Of a stretch of DNA of 64,000 nt, positions 35,045 to 46,722 are shown one piece after another. Position numbers and translations under genes: made by a program. A model generated the notes under the pieces. The model saw nothing but the letters and a program-made list of their open reading frames with translations, did not search any database and was not told the origin of the DNA. Origin of the DNA: Streptomyces sp. ISL-66 (GTDB taxonomy: Bacteria > Actinomycetota > Actinomycetes > Streptomycetales > Streptomycetaceae); NCBI RefSeq assembly GCF_018614135.1, contig NZ_JAGGOW010000038.1, positions 1 to 64,000 on the forward strand, written 5' to 3'. Position 1 is the first letter of the stretch. The number at the start of each line of letters is the position of its first letter.

Positions 35045-36268
35045 TCAGACCTCCAGTGCGGCGAGGCCGGGGAGCGTCTTGCCCTCGAGGTATTCGAGGG
35101 AGGCGCCGCCACCGGTCGAAATGTGGCCGAAAGCGTTCTCGTCGAAGCCGAGCGTGCGCACGGCGGCGGCCGAGTCGCCACCGCCGACGACGGTGAAGGC
35201 GCTGCTGTCGACGAGGGCCTGCGCGATGGCGCGGGTGCCCTCGGCGTAAGCGGGGTGCTCGAAGACGCCCACGGGGCCGTTCCAGAAGACGGTCTCGGCG
35301 TCGGCGATCTTCGAGGCGTACAGCTCACGGGTCTTGGGACCGATGTCCAGACCCTCCTGGTCGGCGGGGATCTTGTCCGCGGCGACCGTGATGAACTCCG
35401 CCGGGGCCATGGTCTTCAGGTCCGGGAAGTCCTTCGAGGCGAGGATGTCGACGGGGAGGACCAGCTCGACACCGTTCTTCTCGGCGCGCGCCATGTACTC
35501 CCTGACGATGTCCACCTGGTCCTTCTGGAGCAGGGAGATGCCGACCTCGTACCCCTTGGCGTAGAGGAAGGTGTACGCCATGCCGCCGCCGATGAGGATG
35601 CGGTCGGCCTTGCCGAGCAGCTCGTCGATGACGGCGAGCTTGTCGGAGACCTTGGCGCCGCCGAGGATCACCACGTAGGGGCGCTTGACGTCGGCGGTCA
35701 GCTTCTTCAGGACGCCGACCTCGGTGGCGATGAGGTAGCCGGCCGCGTGCGGGAGGCGCGCGGGGAGGTCGAAGACCGAGGCGTGCTTGCGGTGGACAGC
35801 GCCGAAGCCGTCGCCGACGTAGATGTCGGCGAGCTCGGCGAGCTGGTCCGCGAAGGCGCCGCGCTCGGCGTCGTCCTTCGAGGTCTCACCGGCGTTGAAG
35901 CGGAGGTTCTCGATGACGGCGACCTGGCCGTCGGCGAGGGCGGCGACGGTCTCCTTGGCGGAGGCTCCGACGGTGTCGGTGGCGAACGCGACGTCCGCGC
36001 CGAGCAGCTCGCCGAGGCGGGCGGCGGCGGGGGCCAGCGAGAAGGCCGGGTCCGGGGTTCCCTTGGGGCGGCCCAGGTGCGAGGCCACGATCACGCGGGC
36101 GCCGGCCTCGGCGAGCTTCGCGATGGTCGGCTGCACGGCGCGGATGCGGCCGTCGTCCGAAATCTCGGTGACGCCCCCGTTCTGCGCGAGCGGCACGTTG
36201 AGGTCGGCGCGGACGAAGACCCGCTTGCCGGAAACGCCCTCGGCGAGAAGTTCGTCGATCGTCTTCAT
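35045..36268 (-). CDS. pgk: Phosphoglycerate kinase
   Basis: 407-aa kinase forming ATP from 1,3-bisphosphoglycerate. N-terminal [12 protein letters not shown] and [12 protein letters not shown] bind 3-phosphoglycerate; [16 protein letters not shown] and the [23 protein letters not shown]-terminus form the nucleotide side. ATG 36268 follows AAGGAG; upstream in-frame starts to 36334 are not homologous. Between gap and tpiA. Confidence 0.97.
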   Translation of the reverse strand: MKTIDELLAEGVSGKRVFVRADLNVPLAQNGGVTEISDDGRIRAVQPTIAKLAEAGARVIVASHLGRPKGTPDPAFSLAPAAARLGELLGADVAFATDTVGASAKETVAALADGQVAVIENLRFNAGETSKDDAERGAFADQLAELADIYVGDGFGAVHRKHASVFDLPARLPHAAGYLIATEVGVLKKLTADVKRPYVVILGGAKVSDKLAVIDELLGKADRILIGGGMAYTFLYAKGYEVGISLLQKDQVDIVREYMARAEKNGVELVLPVDILASKDFPDLKTMAPAEFITVAADKIPADQEGLDIGPKTRELYASKIADAETVFWNGPVGVFEHPAYAEGTRAIAQALVDSSAFTVVGGGDSAAAVRTLGFDENAFGHISTGGGASLEYLEGKTLPGLAALEV

Positions 36269-36338
36269 GCTTTTTCTACTCCTTTTCCCCGGCCGGGTCC
36301 TGTACCCGTGCGGGGCGAGAGATGCAACGCACACAACA

Positions 36339-36374
36339 GGGCCCGTACAGCGCTTCGTCGCGCTGAACGAGCCC
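36339..36374 (-). terminator. Weak hairpin between gap and pgk
   Basis: CAGCGC-N6-GCGCTG (36348-36365) nested in GGGC ... GCCC (36339-36342, 36371-36374), 36 bases after the gap stop. Possible attenuator separating high gap from pgk expression. Confidence 0.45.
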
Positions 36375-36409
36375 CGGTGCTCACATTGTGGTGCCTGCTG
36401 CCTTGGTGC

Positions 36410-37489
<1,080 letters not shown>

Positions 37490-37584
37490 CTACCTCTCCG
37501 TGAGCTTCGAGGTGACATCGGCCATGGTCTGACACGCCCCGAGGCCCCGCACTCCAGGACAAGTACGGGACCTCTGGGGCCTTT

Positions 37585-37614
37585 GCCCCGGTCACTCACC
37601 GTGAGCGCCGGGGC
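37585..37614 (-). terminator. Hairpin terminator after carboxypeptidase gene
   Basis: GCCCCGG (37585-37591) pairs with CCGGGGC (37608-37614), enclosing an inner CTCAC/GTGAG stem, 9 bases after the M14 stop. Confidence 0.75.
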
Positions 37615-37623
37615 TTGCGTCGA

Positions 37624-40584
37624 TCAGCGGTTCAGCGACCTGAGGGCCTTACCGACGAGTACGGCTCGGTCCGCCGCGGCCGGCACGTGCTCCAGGCCGA
37701 AGCCCAGGAGCACGGTGTTACGCGTAGTGACGGCGGCATAGGACTTGAACAGCTCTCCCGACCGGGCCCAATCGCCCGGAACATCGGGACTTCCGGCAGG
37801 CGCGCCCTGAGCGGTCCAGACCCCGAGCGAAGCCTCGAACCCCTCGGCCGCCTGGTCGGCGCCGCCGACCGAGAGCCGTGCCTCGTCCGCGAACACTCCG
37901 CGTCCGCCCGAGCCCGGGTCGGTGATGTAGGACAGCGAGACCTCGATGCTCTTGCCCGCGTACGCGCTCAGGTCGAAGGAGACCTGCTGCCAGCCGTTGG
38001 AGGAGCCGGTGAAGGAGTTCCAGGAGCCGCTGGTGCCCTGCGGGGCGCAGCCGCCCGCGTCCAGGGTGAGGTAGTGGCGCAGGAACGGGTGGTCGTTGAC
38101 GAAGAACCCGGCTCCGCATTCCTCCGGAACCGTGGTGCTGCTCCGGCCGCCGGCCTCGGGCAGCGTGGTCCAGTCTTCGCCGCCGACGGTGCGGGCCTCC
38201 AGGACGGCGTGGTCGTAGCCCTCCTCGGTGTTCCAGTTCAGTGCCGTCTTGAGCTGCGGCTTGTCGGCCGCGGTGACCGCGGTGAGGTCGATGGTGCGGG
38301 TGAGGCGCTTCCAGTCGTCGTCGGCGTGGGTGGCCGAGGCCATCGCGGCGCCGGCGTACGGGGCGTACGGGTTGACGACCCCGGCGTACTGGCCCGCCTG
38401 CGCGCTCTTGAACTGCGGGAACTGCGCCGCGGGCAGGGTGTCGGATGTGACCTGGTAGGAGCCGGGGCGGTCGAGCGGGTTGTCCGCGGCGCCGCCGAGG
38501 GCGCCCTTGGCCCCGTTCAGGGAGCCCGCGCCGGTGAAGCCGGTGGGACCGCTGACGTTCGCGCGGCCGTAGGCGCCGAGGAAGTACTGGCTGAAGTCGT
38601 TGGTCACGGCGCGTCCGACCTGGGCGTTGCCGCCGGCCAGTTCACCGGCCTCGATCAGCTTGCCGCCCTCGTTCAGGAAGTCGCGCACCGCCAGCTGGGT
38701 GTCGCCGCCCGGGGACTTGGCCCCCGTGTAGTGGACAGCCGTGCGGAAGTGCGAGAGCACGCCGAGGTGGTGCGGGGCTCCCTGGACGGCCACGTCCCAG
38801 ACCGCCGCGCTCTTGCCGTTGGCGCGCAGGGCGTCGGCGTACTCCTTCGCGTGCTGGGCGGGGGCGCCCTCCTCCGCGATCACGAGCACGTCGGCGCGCG
38901 GCCGGTCGGCCACCGTGTACGTGAAGTGCTCGCTGGAGACCTGCTTGCCGGTGCGGTCGCGGCCGGTGAACCAGACCTCGACCTTGTCACCGGGCTTGGC
39001 GCCGTCGGCCTTCGCCCGGTACTCGTCGAACCAGTTGTTGTCGTCGCCGCCGTAGACGTCGCCGCCCTTCCAGGCCTTGAGCTCCTCGTCGTGGGTGCGG
39101 CCCCCGTTGATCCTGAAGTTCAGCTCCTTGTCCTTCAGCGCCTTGCGGGCCGTGACGGCGACCGTCTGGTCCTCGCCGCGGGCCACGTAGGAGGTGGTGA
39201 AGGGGTCGAGGGTGAAGTCGGGGGCGCCGAGGCCCACGGAGGACTTCGGCTGGTCCGGGTGCTCGGCACTCTCGGCCACGGAGAGCGCGAAGGGGATGTT
39301 CTTGGCGAACTCCGCCTGGATGAGCTTCTCGTCGTCCGGGAAGTTGAAGCCGGAGGCGCAGTCCTCGGGCTTCCACCGGTCGTTCGGATCGCTCGCGGAG
39401 GCCGTCTGGCAGGTGGTCATCTCCGGCGTGAACATCATGACGCCGTTGGCGTTGGCGGCCTGGCTGTCGGCCTCGCCGTTGGTGGTGTAGAGCTCCGAGG
39501 AGACCTGGGGGTAGTAGCCGGGTACGGCCGAGTTCTCCGGGGTGCCGGCGAGCGCCTTGTAGGCGATGTCGTCGGGGGTCGGGGTGGCCACCTGCCAGCC
39601 CACGCCGTAGAGCAGCAGCTCGGCGGCCGAGTGGTAGTTGATGGCGTAGGCGAAGCCGATGCGCTTCTGGAACGTGTCGAGGGCGACGGTTTCGGGCTCG
39701 GAGGAGGCCTTGGGGCCGCGGTAGGTCTCGCTCGACGGGTTGGGCGAGGAGCCCTCGTTGTCGTAGCCCCACTTGTAGGCGAAGTTGCGGTTGAGGTCGA
39801 CGCCGTCGCCCGTGGTGATCTTGCCGTCGTTGTCGTTGTCGTGCAGGTTCTTGCGCCACAGCCGCTGGCCGTCGGGGGCGAAGGTGTAGTCGTAGCCGTC
39901 GGGGTTGGCGGAGAGCAGGAACCACATCTCGGTGGAGTCCACCAGCTTGGTGATCCGCGGATCCTTGCCGTAGGCGTCCAGCGTGTGGTGCATCAGCCGC
40001 CGGGTCATCTCGGGGGTGATCCACTCACGGGCGTGCTGGTTGGACATGTACAGCACGGACGGCCTGTCGCCGTCCTTGGTCTTCTTGGCGTTCTTGGTGA
40101 CCTTCAGGGCGAGGATGTCCTTGCCCTGGACGGTCTTGCCGATGGAGACGACCTTGGTGAGGCCGGGATTCTCCTGGGCGGTGCGCAGGATCTCCTCCTG
40201 GAGCCCGCCCTTGCCGCTGTACGGGCGGAACACCCCGTCCCCGGCCGCCAGGGAGCGCGCCTCGGCCTTTTCCCCGACCGTGCGCTCGGCGAGTTTCACG
40301 CCCTGGGCCGCCAGGTCCTTCGCCTGGGCGCCGGTGAGGAACAGCTCCACCTTGGCGGTCCCGGTTTCGGGGGCGCGTTCGGAGAGCTCGTGCGCGTCCT
40401 GGCCGGCGGCCAGGACGAGCGGGACCTGTTCCTTGGTGATGTCGGCGTCGTAGACCCGCACCTCGTCGGCCGCGGACCGTGCGTCCGCCCGCCCCTGGGC
40501 CGTGGCCGCCGCGGGTAGTGCGGCCAGTGTGGTGCCGAAGACGAGTGCGCTTGCGGCGAGGATCGATCTCGCGCGGTGCCTCAT
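37624..40584 (-). CDS. Large secreted M14 zinc carboxypeptidase with C-terminal adhesion-like domains
   Basis: 986-aa exported peptidase. Sec signal at about 1-30 (LAALPAAATAQ). The M14 catalytic domain is at about 125-430: zinc ligands His184 and Glu187 (NQHAREWITPE), third ligand His318 (INYHSAAELLLYG), substrate Arg in DLNRN (263-267) and general base Glu388 (MMFTPEMTTC); the set is complete. The remaining half contains beta-sandwich-type regions and a segment resembling the immune-inhibitor-A/M6 C-terminal domain (GGYGYDHAVLEART-like; GTSGSWNSFTGSSNGWQQVSFD). GGGGGG precedes the ATG. Likely degrades extracellular peptides; convergent neighbours are absent. Confidence 0.9.
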   Translation of the reverse strand: MRHRARSILAASALVFGTTLAALPAAATAQGRADARSAADEVRVYDADITKEQVPLVLAAGQDAHELSERAPETGTAKVELFLTGAQAKDLAAQGVKLAERTVGEKAEARSLAAGDGVFRPYSGKGGLQEEILRTAQENPGLTKVVSIGKTVQGKDILALKVTKNAKKTKDGDRPSVLYMSNQHAREWITPEMTRRLMHHTLDAYGKDPRITKLVDSTEMWFLLSANPDGYDYTFAPDGQRLWRKNLHDNDNDGKITTGDGVDLNRNFAYKWGYDNEGSSPNPSSETYRGPKASSEPETVALDTFQKRIGFAYAINYHSAAELLLYGVGWQVATPTPDDIAYKALAGTPENSAVPGYYPQVSSELYTTNGEADSQAANANGVMMFTPEMTTCQTASASDPNDRWKPEDCASGFNFPDDEKLIQAEFAKNIPFALSVAESAEHPDQPKSSVGLGAPDFTLDPFTTSYVARGEDQTVAVTARKALKDKELNFRINGGRTHDEELKAWKGGDVYGGDDNNWFDEYRAKADGAKPGDKVEVWFTGRDRTGKQVSSEHFTYTVADRPRADVLVIAEEGAPAQHAKEYADALRANGKSAAVWDVAVQGAPHHLGVLSHFRTAVHYTGAKSPGGDTQLAVRDFLNEGGKLIEAGELAGGNAQVGRAVTNDFSQYFLGAYGRANVSGPTGFTGAGSLNGAKGALGGAADNPLDRPGSYQVTSDTLPAAQFPQFKSAQAGQYAGVVNPYAPYAGAAMASATHADDDWKRLTRTIDLTAVTAADKPQLKTALNWNTEEGYDHAVLEARTVGGEDWTTLPEAGGRSSTTVPEECGAGFFVNDHPFLRHYLTLDAGGCAPQGTSGSWNSFTGSSNGWQQVSFDLSAYAGKSIEVSLSYITDPGSGGRGVFADEARLSVGGADQAAEGFEASLGVWTAQGAPAGSPDVPGDWARSGELFKSYAAVTTRNTVLLGFGLEHVPAAADRAVLVGKALRSLNR

Positions 40585-40672
40585 GTGCCCCCCTGGGCGT
40601 CGTCTGCCACGAAAGCTTCGGACGACAGGCTCACGACCAGCCCATGCTCATGTCAATGGGGCCTACCGGAAA

Positions 40673-40702
40673 GGGGTCCGCACGAGTGAGCGTGCGGACC
40701 CC
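40673..40702 (-). terminator. Terminator of the uvrC-rapZ-yvcK-whiA operon
   Basis: Perfect 12-bp stem (40673-40684 with 40691-40702), 6-base loop, 33 bases after the whiA stop. Confidence 0.85.
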
Positions 40703-40734
40703 TGATGGAACAACGGCTTCCGCCCGGCCGACGC

Positions 40735-41736
40735 CTAGCCGGCCATGTTGTCGGCCAGCTCCTCGCTGTCGCTGAGGTCGAGGTTCGACTCGGTGCCCGG
40801 GATCCCGAGGTCCTGGGCCCGCTTGTCGGCCATCGCCAGCAGGCGGCGGATCCGGCCCGCGACCGCGTCCTTGGTCAGCGGCGGGTCGGCGAGCGCGCCC
40901 AGCTCCTCCAGGGAGGCCTGCTTGTGCTCCATCCGCAGCCGGCCGGCCGCGGCGAGGTGCTCGGGGACCTCCTCGGCGAGGATCTCCAGGGCGCGCTGCA
41001 CCCGGGCTCCGGCGGCCACCGCGGCCCGCGCCGAGCGGCGCAGGTTGGCGTCGTCGAAGTTGGCGAGGCGGTTGGCGGTGGCGCGCACCTCGCGCCGCAT
41101 CCGCCGCTCCTCCCACGCCAGCACCGAGTCGTGGGCGCCGAGCCGGGTCAGCAGGGCGCCGATGGCGTCCCCGTCGCGTACGACGACCCGGTCCACGCCG
41201 CGGACCTCGCGGGCCTTGGCGGCGATGGAGAGCCGGCGTGCGGCGCCCACCAGGGCCAGGGCCGCCTCCGGACCGGGGCAGGTGACCTCCAGGGAGGAGG
41301 AGCGCCCCGGCTCCGTGAGCGAGCCGTGGGCCAGGAAGGCCCCGCGCCAGGCCGCCTCGGCGTCGCAGGTGGCCCCGGAGACCACCTGCGGGGGAAGGCC
41401 CCTGATCGGGCGGCCGCGGCCGTCCACGAGGCCGGTCTGGCGCGCCAGCTGGTCGCCGCCGGCGACCACGCGGACCACGTACCGGTTGCCCCGGCGCAGG
41501 CCGCCGGGGGCCATGATCACCAGATCCGAGGAGTGCCCGAAGATCTCGAGGATGTCTTTGCGCAGGCGGCGGGCCGCGATCCCCGCGTCCAGTTCCGCCT
41601 CGATGACGATCCGGCCGCTCACCAGGTGCAACCCGCCCGCGAACCGAAGGATCGCCGAGACCTCCGCCTTCCTGCAGCAGGTGCGGGTGACGGGCAGGCG
41701 GGCGATCTCATCCTTCACCGCGGGCGTCATCGCCAT
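40735..41736 (-). CDS. whiA: Sporulation regulator WhiA
   Basis: 333-aa WhiA, which with WhiB activates genes for sporulation septation in Streptomyces. N-terminal LAGLIDADG-homing-endonuclease-like domain without catalytic acids ([22 protein letters not shown]) and C-terminal helix-turn-helix ([33 protein letters not shown]). Last gene of the conserved uvrC-rapZ-yvcK-whiA operon; its start overlaps the yvcK stop by 10 bases. ATG 41736; a second ATG two codons later is close. Confidence 0.97.
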   Translation of the reverse strand: MAMTPAVKDEIARLPVTRTCCRKAEVSAILRFAGGLHLVSGRIVIEAELDAGIAARRLRKDILEIFGHSSDLVIMAPGGLRRGNRYVVRVVAGGDQLARQTGLVDGRGRPIRGLPPQVVSGATCDAEAAWRGAFLAHGSLTEPGRSSSLEVTCPGPEAALALVGAARRLSIAAKAREVRGVDRVVVRDGDAIGALLTRLGAHDSVLAWEERRMRREVRATANRLANFDDANLRRSARAAVAAGARVQRALEILAEEVPEHLAAAGRLRMEHKQASLEELGALADPPLTKDAVAGRIRRLLAMADKRAQDLGIPGTESNLDLSDSEELADNMAG

Positions 41737-42806
41737 GGGCCGATCCTTCCATGCATCCGAAAAATACGGTCGTACGCGGCGGCGAGCAGCTCCGGATCAT
41801 GCTTCGGAGAGCCGTCCTGCCTGGCCACCGGCGCCAGCTCGACCGCCGCGCCGAACCGTTTTGCGGCATCGGCGAGGGACTCGCGATCGGGCACGGCGGC
41901 CTGATCGGCCAGCACCACGTCCAGGGCGAGTTTAGGGGCGTGTCGGGCCAAAACCTCCAAATGACGCTGCGGAGAGAAGCCCTCTGTTTCACCGGGTTGT
42001 GGCGCGAGGTTCAGCGAGAGCACCTTCCGGGCCTTCGTCTCGACCAGCGCGTCGAGCAGTTCCGGCACCAGCAGGTGCGGAATCACGGAGGAGAACCAGG
42101 AGCCCGGACCGAGCACCACCCAGTCCGCGTCGAGCACGGCCGCGACCGCTTCCGGCACCGCCGGCGGGTCGGCCGGCACCACCTGGACGGAGAGCACCTC
42201 GCCGGGGGTCAGCGCCACGGTGGCCTGCCCCCGTACGGTGTCCACGGCGTCCGGGCGCGCCGGATCGTGGCCCCTGACCAGGGCCTGGAGTTCGAGCGGG
42301 ACCGCCGACATCGGGAGCACCCGGCCCTGGGCGCCCAGGAGCTTGCCGACGAGGTCCAGGGCCTGGACGGGATCGCCGAGCTGTTCCCACAGGGCCACGA
42401 TGAGCAGGTTGCCGACCGCGTGCTCGTGCAGGTCGCCGCCGGACTGGAAGCGGTGCTGGATGACCCGCGACCAGGTCTGGCCCCATTCGTCGTCTCCGCA
42501 GAGCGCGGCCAGCGCCTTGCGCAGGTCCCCGGGCGGCAGCACGCCGAGCTCCTCGCGCAGGCGGCCGCTGGAGCCGCCGTCGTCGGCGACGGTGACGACG
42601 GCCGTCAGCTCGCCCGTGATCCGGCGCAGGGCGGTCAGCGAGGCCGACAGGCCCCTGCCGCCGCCGAGGGCCACGACCTTGGGCGCGACGACCTTGGAAG
42701 CCTCGCCGCGGCGAGGACCGCGGCTGCGGCCCGCGCCGCCCTCACCCTCGCCCTTGTCGGCGGTGAGCCGGCGCAGGCGGCGCAGGCGCAGGCTGTGTCC
42801 GGTCAC
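41727..42806 (-). CDS. yvcK: YvcK/CofD-like gluconeogenesis factor
   Basis: 359-aa member of the YvcK branch of the CofD fold; Bacillus YvcK binds UDP-sugars and is needed for morphology on gluconeogenic carbon. Hallmarks are [40 protein letters not shown] and [21 protein letters not shown] 42806 overlaps the rapZ stop (GTGA). The N-terminal 30 residues are basic and Arg/Gly-rich. Strictly conserved neighbour of whiA and rapZ. Confidence 0.93.
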   Translation of the reverse strand: MTGHSLRLRRLRRLTADKGEGEGGAGRSRGPRRGEASKVVAPKVVALGGGRGLSASLTALRRITGELTAVVTVADDGGSSGRLREELGVLPPGDLRKALAALCGDDEWGQTWSRVIQHRFQSGGDLHEHAVGNLLIVALWEQLGDPVQALDLVGKLLGAQGRVLPMSAVPLELQALVRGHDPARPDAVDTVRGQATVALTPGEVLSVQVVPADPPAVPEAVAAVLDADWVVLGPGSWFSSVIPHLLVPELLDALVETKARKVLSLNLAPQPGETEGFSPQRHLEVLARHAPKLALDVVLADQAAVPDRESLADAAKRFGAAVELAPVARQDGSPKHDPELLAAAYDRIFRMHGRIGPWR

Positions 42807-43768
42807 TCGCGCCCCATGTCCCTGTGGACGACGACGGTCTCGACTCCTTCGGAGGAGAGGCGGGCGGCGAGCTTCTCGGACATGGCGACGCTGCGGTGCT
42901 TGCCGCCGGTGCAGCCGACGGCGATGGTCACGTACCGCTTGCCCTCGCGCCGGTAGCCGGTCGCGATGAGCTGGAGCAGCTCGGTGTAGCGGTCGAGGAA
43001 CTCCTTGGCGCCGGGCTGGCTGAAGACGTAGCCCGACACCTCCTCGTTGAGCCCGGTGAAGGGGCGCAGTTCCGGGACCCAGTGCGGGTTGGGGATGAAG
43101 CGGCAGTCGACGACGAGGTCGGCGTCGACGGGGAGGCCGTACTTGAAGCCGAAGGACATCACGGTGGCCCGCAGCTCGGGCTCCTCGTCGCCCGCGAACC
43201 GGGCGTCCATCTTGGCGCGCAGCTCGTGCACGTTCAGGCTGGAGGTGTCGATGACCAGGTCGGCGTCGCCGCGCAGCTCGCGCAGCAGGTCGCGCTCGGC
43301 GGCGATGCCGTCGACGATGCGGCCGTCGCCCTGGAGCGGGTGCGGGCGGCGGACCGACTCGAAGCGGCGTACGAGCGCGTCGTCCGAGGACTCCAGGAAG
43401 ACGATCCGCCGGGTGACGCCGCGGGACTCCAGGTCGGAGAGGGATTCGCGCAGGGCGTCGAAGAACTGCCGGCCGCGGACGTCCACGACGACGGCGATGC
43501 GCGCCACGTTGCCCTGCGAGCGGGCGCCCAGCTCCACCATGGTGGGGATCAGCGCCGGCGGCAGGTTGTCGACGACGAACCAGCCGAGGTCCTCCAGGCA
43601 CTTGGCCGCGGTACTGCGGCCGGCCCCGGACATTCCGGAGATGATCACCAGCTCGGGGATGGCCGCCTCGGCGACCGCTCCGGGATCCGCTGTCGTGCCC
43701 GTACTCACTTGTGCTCCGTCTCGGTCGTGCTCGGAATCGTGCGTTTGCTCGGAATCGTGCTCGGTCAT
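42803..43768 (-). CDS. rapZ: RapZ-family nucleotide-binding protein (YvcJ)
   Basis: 321-aa P-loop protein; in E. coli RapZ targets small RNAs to RNase E, while in Gram-positives the role is less clear. Walker [10 protein letters not shown] near residue 45, Walker B-like [12 protein letters not shown], and the C-terminal RapZ domain with VAVGC-type motif [17 protein letters not shown]. The first 22 residues are acidic with repeated HDSE ([12 protein letters not shown]), encoded by a near-duplicate at about 43722-43755. Overlaps uvrC (ATGA) and yvcK (GTGA). Confidence 0.93.
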   Translation of the reverse strand: MTEHDSEQTHDSEHDRDGAQVSTGTTADPGAVAEAAIPELVIISGMSGAGRSTAAKCLEDLGWFVVDNLPPALIPTMVELGARSQGNVARIAVVVDVRGRQFFDALRESLSDLESRGVTRRIVFLESSDDALVRRFESVRRPHPLQGDGRIVDGIAAERDLLRELRGDADLVIDTSSLNVHELRAKMDARFAGDEEPELRATVMSFGFKYGLPVDADLVVDCRFIPNPHWVPELRPFTGLNEEVSGYVFSQPGAKEFLDRYTELLQLIATGYRREGKRYVTIAVGCTGGKHRSVAMSEKLAARLSSEGVETVVVHRDMGRE

Positions 43769-45780
43769 TGCCCGGTCCCCCGTTCGGATGCGGCTCCCGC
43801 GGTCGCGGGGGCCTCGTCCTCAATGATCTCGCCGGTCGCCATGTTCACGGCGGGACCGGCCGGAACCGCCTGCGCCAGGGCCGCGGCCACGGTCTCGGCC
43901 GTCTTGCGGCCTATGCCCGGGACCTCGCAGATCTGATCGATTGTGGCCTGCCGGAGCTTCTTCACCGAACCGAAGTGCTTGACCAGGGCGAGCTTGCGGC
44001 TCTCGCCCAGCCCCGCCACCTCGTCGAGCGGCCCGGCTTTCAGGCGCTTGCCCCGCTTGTTGCGCTGGTACTGGATGGCGAACCGGTGGGCTTCGTCACG
44101 CACCCGCTGGAGCAGGTACAGGCCCTCGCTGGTCCGGGGCAGCACCACCGGGTCGTCCTGCCCGGGCAGCCAGACCTCCTCCAGGCGCTTGGCCAGGCCG
44201 CACACGGCCACGTCGTCGATCCCGAGCTCCTCCAGGGCCCGCTTGGCGGCGGCCACCTGCGGCTGTCCGCCGTCGACGACGACGAGCTGGGGCGGGTAGG
44301 CGAAGCGCTTGGGCCGCCCGTCCTCCTCGGGCGCGTCCGCCTCCACCTCGCCGGTCTCGGGGGACCACTCCCCCGTCTTCAGCTTCTCGTGGAGGTAGCG
44401 GCGGAAGCGCCGGGAGACCACCTCGTGCATGGAGCGGACGTCGTCCTGCCCCTCGAACGATTTGATCTGGAACCTGCGGTACTCGCCCTTGCGCGCCAGC
44501 CCGTCCTCGAAGACGACCATCGAGGCCACGACGTCGTCGCCCTGCAGGTGCGAGATGTCGAAGCACTCGATGCGCAGCGGCGCGCCGTCCAGCTCCAGCG
44601 CCTCGGCGATCTCCTCCAGGGCCCGCGAGCGGGTGGTGAGGTCGGCGGCGCGCTTGGTCTTGTGCAGGAGGAGGGACTGCTGGGCGTTGCGGTGGACGGT
44701 CTCCATCAGCGCCTTCTTGTCCCCGCGCTGCGGGATGCGCAGGCTGACCTGCGACCCGCGCCGCTCGGCGAGCCACTGGCTCAGGGCCGGGGTGTCCTCG
44801 GGGAGGGCGGGGACGAGCACCTCCTTGGGCACGGCCTCGCCCGTCTCCTCGCCGTAGAGCTGCTGGAGGGCGTGCTCGACGAGCCCGGCCGTGTCCACGG
44901 CCTCGACCTTGTCGGTGACCCAGCCGCGCTGCCCGCGGACCCGGCCGCCGCGCACGTGGAAGATCTGCACGGCCGCTTCGAGCTCGTCCTCGGCGACCGC
45001 GAAAAGGTCGGCGTCCGTCGCGTCGGCGAGCACCACCGCGTTCTTCTCCATGGCCCGGCGCAGGGCCCCCACGTCGTCGCGCAGCCGGGCGGCCTTCTCG
45101 TACTCCATCTCCTCGGCCGCCTCGTGCATCTGCTGCTCGAGGCGGGTGAGGTAGGTGCCCGTGCGCCCGGCCATGAAGTCACAGAAGTCCTCGGCCAGTT
45201 CCCGGTGCTCCTCGGGGGTGACCCGGCCGACGCAGGGCGCGGAGCACTTGCCGATGTAGCCGAGGAGGCAGGGGCGGCCGATCTGGGCGGAGCGCTTGAA
45301 CACCCCGGCGGAGCAGGTGCGGACGGGGAAGACCCGGAGCATCAGGTCGACGGTCTCGCGGATGGCCCAGGCCTGCCCGTAGGGGCCGAAATAGCGCACG
45401 CCCTTCTTCTTGGGCCCGCGCATGACCTGGACCCGGGGGTACTCCTCGTTCATCGTCACGGCGAGGGAGGGGTAGCTCTTGTCGTCCCGGTACTTGACGT
45501 TGAACCGGGGGTCGAACTCCTTGATCCAGGAGTATTCGAGCTGGAGCGCCTCGACCTCGGTGGAGACCACGGTCCACTCGACGGAGGCCGCCGTGGTCAC
45601 CATCGTGGCGGTACGGGGGTGCAGTCCGGCGAGGTCCTGGAAGTAGCTGGCCAGCCGCTGGCGCAGGCTCTTGGCCTTCCCGACGTAGATCACCCGGCGG
45701 TGCTCGTCGCGGAACTTGTATACCCCCGGGGAGTCGGGGACCTGTCCCGGCTGGGGACGGTAGCTGGAAGGGTCGGCCAT
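43765..45780 (-). CDS. uvrC: Excinuclease ABC subunit C
   Basis: 671-aa UvrC making both incisions in nucleotide excision repair. GIY-YIG domain at the N-terminus ([20 protein letters not shown]), a Cys-rich region ([17 protein letters not shown]), UVR domain ([20 protein letters not shown]) that meets UvrB, RNase-H-like 5' nuclease ([20 protein letters not shown]) and a C-terminal double helix-hairpin-helix ([17 protein letters not shown]). ATG 45780 is preceded by a leaderless-type -10 rather than a Shine-Dalgarno. Heads the uvrC-rapZ-yvcK-whiA operon. Confidence 0.97.
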   Translation of the reverse strand: MADPSSYRPQPGQVPDSPGVYKFRDEHRRVIYVGKAKSLRQRLASYFQDLAGLHPRTATMVTTAASVEWTVVSTEVEALQLEYSWIKEFDPRFNVKYRDDKSYPSLAVTMNEEYPRVQVMRGPKKKGVRYFGPYGQAWAIRETVDLMLRVFPVRTCSAGVFKRSAQIGRPCLLGYIGKCSAPCVGRVTPEEHRELAEDFCDFMAGRTGTYLTRLEQQMHEAAEEMEYEKAARLRDDVGALRRAMEKNAVVLADATDADLFAVAEDELEAAVQIFHVRGGRVRGQRGWVTDKVEAVDTAGLVEHALQQLYGEETGEAVPKEVLVPALPEDTPALSQWLAERRGSQVSLRIPQRGDKKALMETVHRNAQQSLLLHKTKRAADLTTRSRALEEIAEALELDGAPLRIECFDISHLQGDDVVASMVVFEDGLARKGEYRRFQIKSFEGQDDVRSMHEVVSRRFRRYLHEKLKTGEWSPETGEVEADAPEEDGRPKRFAYPPQLVVVDGGQPQVAAAKRALEELGIDDVAVCGLAKRLEEVWLPGQDDPVVLPRTSEGLYLLQRVRDEAHRFAIQYQRNKRGKRLKAGPLDEVAGLGESRKLALVKHFGSVKKLRQATIDQICEVPGIGRKTAETVAAALAQAVPAGPAVNMATGEIIEDEAPATAGAASERGTGQ

Positions 45781-45787
45781 GCCAACC

Positions 45788-45793
45788 ACCCTA
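45788..45793 (-). promoter_or_regulatory. Candidate -10 (TAGGGT), leaderless uvrC operon
   Basis: Minus-strand TAGGGT ends 7 bases before the uvrC ATG at 45780. Confidence 0.5.
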
Positions 45794-45868
45794 CTGTCGC
45801 CCGCCGACAACCGAGCCGTTCCCCTGCTGCGGGGCGGGGCGGGGCGGCGCGGGGCGGCGGCCGGGCAA

Positions 45869-45901
45869 GGGGTCCGGCCGCCTGGCCGGAGGCCGGACCC
45901 C
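45869..45901 (-). terminator. Hairpin terminator after protease operon
   Basis: Perfect 11-bp stem (45869-45879 with 45891-45901), 11-base loop, 7 bases beyond the stop of the gene at 45909. Confidence 0.85.
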
Positions 45902-45908
45902 CGGGTGG

Positions 45909-46718
45909 CTACGCCCGCACCACCCGCTGTCGCCGGGAGCGCCGCACGGCCAGCGCACCGGCCGCGCCGAGCGCCAGCGCCACGGCGGCGGCCGCCGCCG
46001 GCATCCCGACGGATCCGGAGGCGGCCCCCGAGGCGGACCCGGAGGCGGTGGTGGCTCCCGTGGGGGCGAAGCCACCGGCCTTCCCGGACCGGGCATAGGC
46101 GGACCCGGGCAGCTTGTCCCCGTACGCCTTCACGACCCGGGCCCGGTAGGCGGCGAGGCTGGTGCCCTGCGCGCCGACCGCCCGCACCGCGTCCTCGTCC
46201 AGGGGAAGCACCCTGCCGCCCTGGGCCACGTACCAGGCGTCGATCTGCGGCTCGCGGAAGACCGTCCCGCCCGGGAGTTTCGCCGCGCCGAGCTGCGCGT
46301 AGCGGAACTCGTCGTCACCGGTGGCTATGTTCACCACCTGCCAGCCCGCTTCGGTCTTCGCGGTCCACAGCGATGCCTGCTGTCCGTCCGAGGAGACGGC
46401 CTTGCTGGCGAGGAATTCCAGCCGGGCCACGCCCGCGTCCGCCTTCCCGGCGACGAAGTCCGGTGACAGGTGGTTCACCGCGATCGCCTCGCCCTCGATG
46501 CGGGGCTGTGCGGCGGCCGGCGAGACCTTGCCCTCACGGGCGAAGAAGCGGGACAGGGTGGCGAGCGTGTCGGGGGCGGTCGCCGCCTGCGCGGCGGCGG
46601 CCCGGTTCTCGGCGGTGGCGCTCTGGGGCTGCGGCACCGGGGCCGCGCCCGCCTGGGTGGGGGCCAGGGCGAGTGCGGCGGTCGCGGCGACCACGGCCGC
46701 GGCGAGGCGAGGGTTCAT
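45909..46718 (-). CDS. Secreted, C-terminally membrane-anchored protein of unknown function
   Basis: 269 aa. Signal peptide about 1-25 ([16 protein letters not shown] cleavage), an extracytoplasmic domain of about 160 residues (for example [40 protein letters not shown]), a Gly/Ser/Ala-rich stalk (about 211-238), one transmembrane helix (about 239-257) and a basic cytoplasmic end ([11 protein letters not shown]). No LPxTG, so not a sortase substrate. Starts 4 bases after the papain-like protease stop, so the two are co-expressed; it could be the protease's anchor, inhibitor or substrate. No family recognised. Confidence 0.8.
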   Translation of the reverse strand: MNPRLAAAVVAATAALALAPTQAGAAPVPQPQSATAENRAAAAQAATAPDTLATLSRFFAREGKVSPAAAQPRIEGEAIAVNHLSPDFVAGKADAGVARLEFLASKAVSSDGQQASLWTAKTEAGWQVVNIATGDDEFRYAQLGAAKLPGGTVFREPQIDAWYVAQGGRVLPLDEDAVRAVGAQGTSLAAYRARVVKAYGDKLPGSAYARSGKAGGFAPTGATTASGSASGAASGSVGMPAAAAAVALALGAAGALAVRRSRRQRVVRA

Positions 46719-46722
46719 GAGG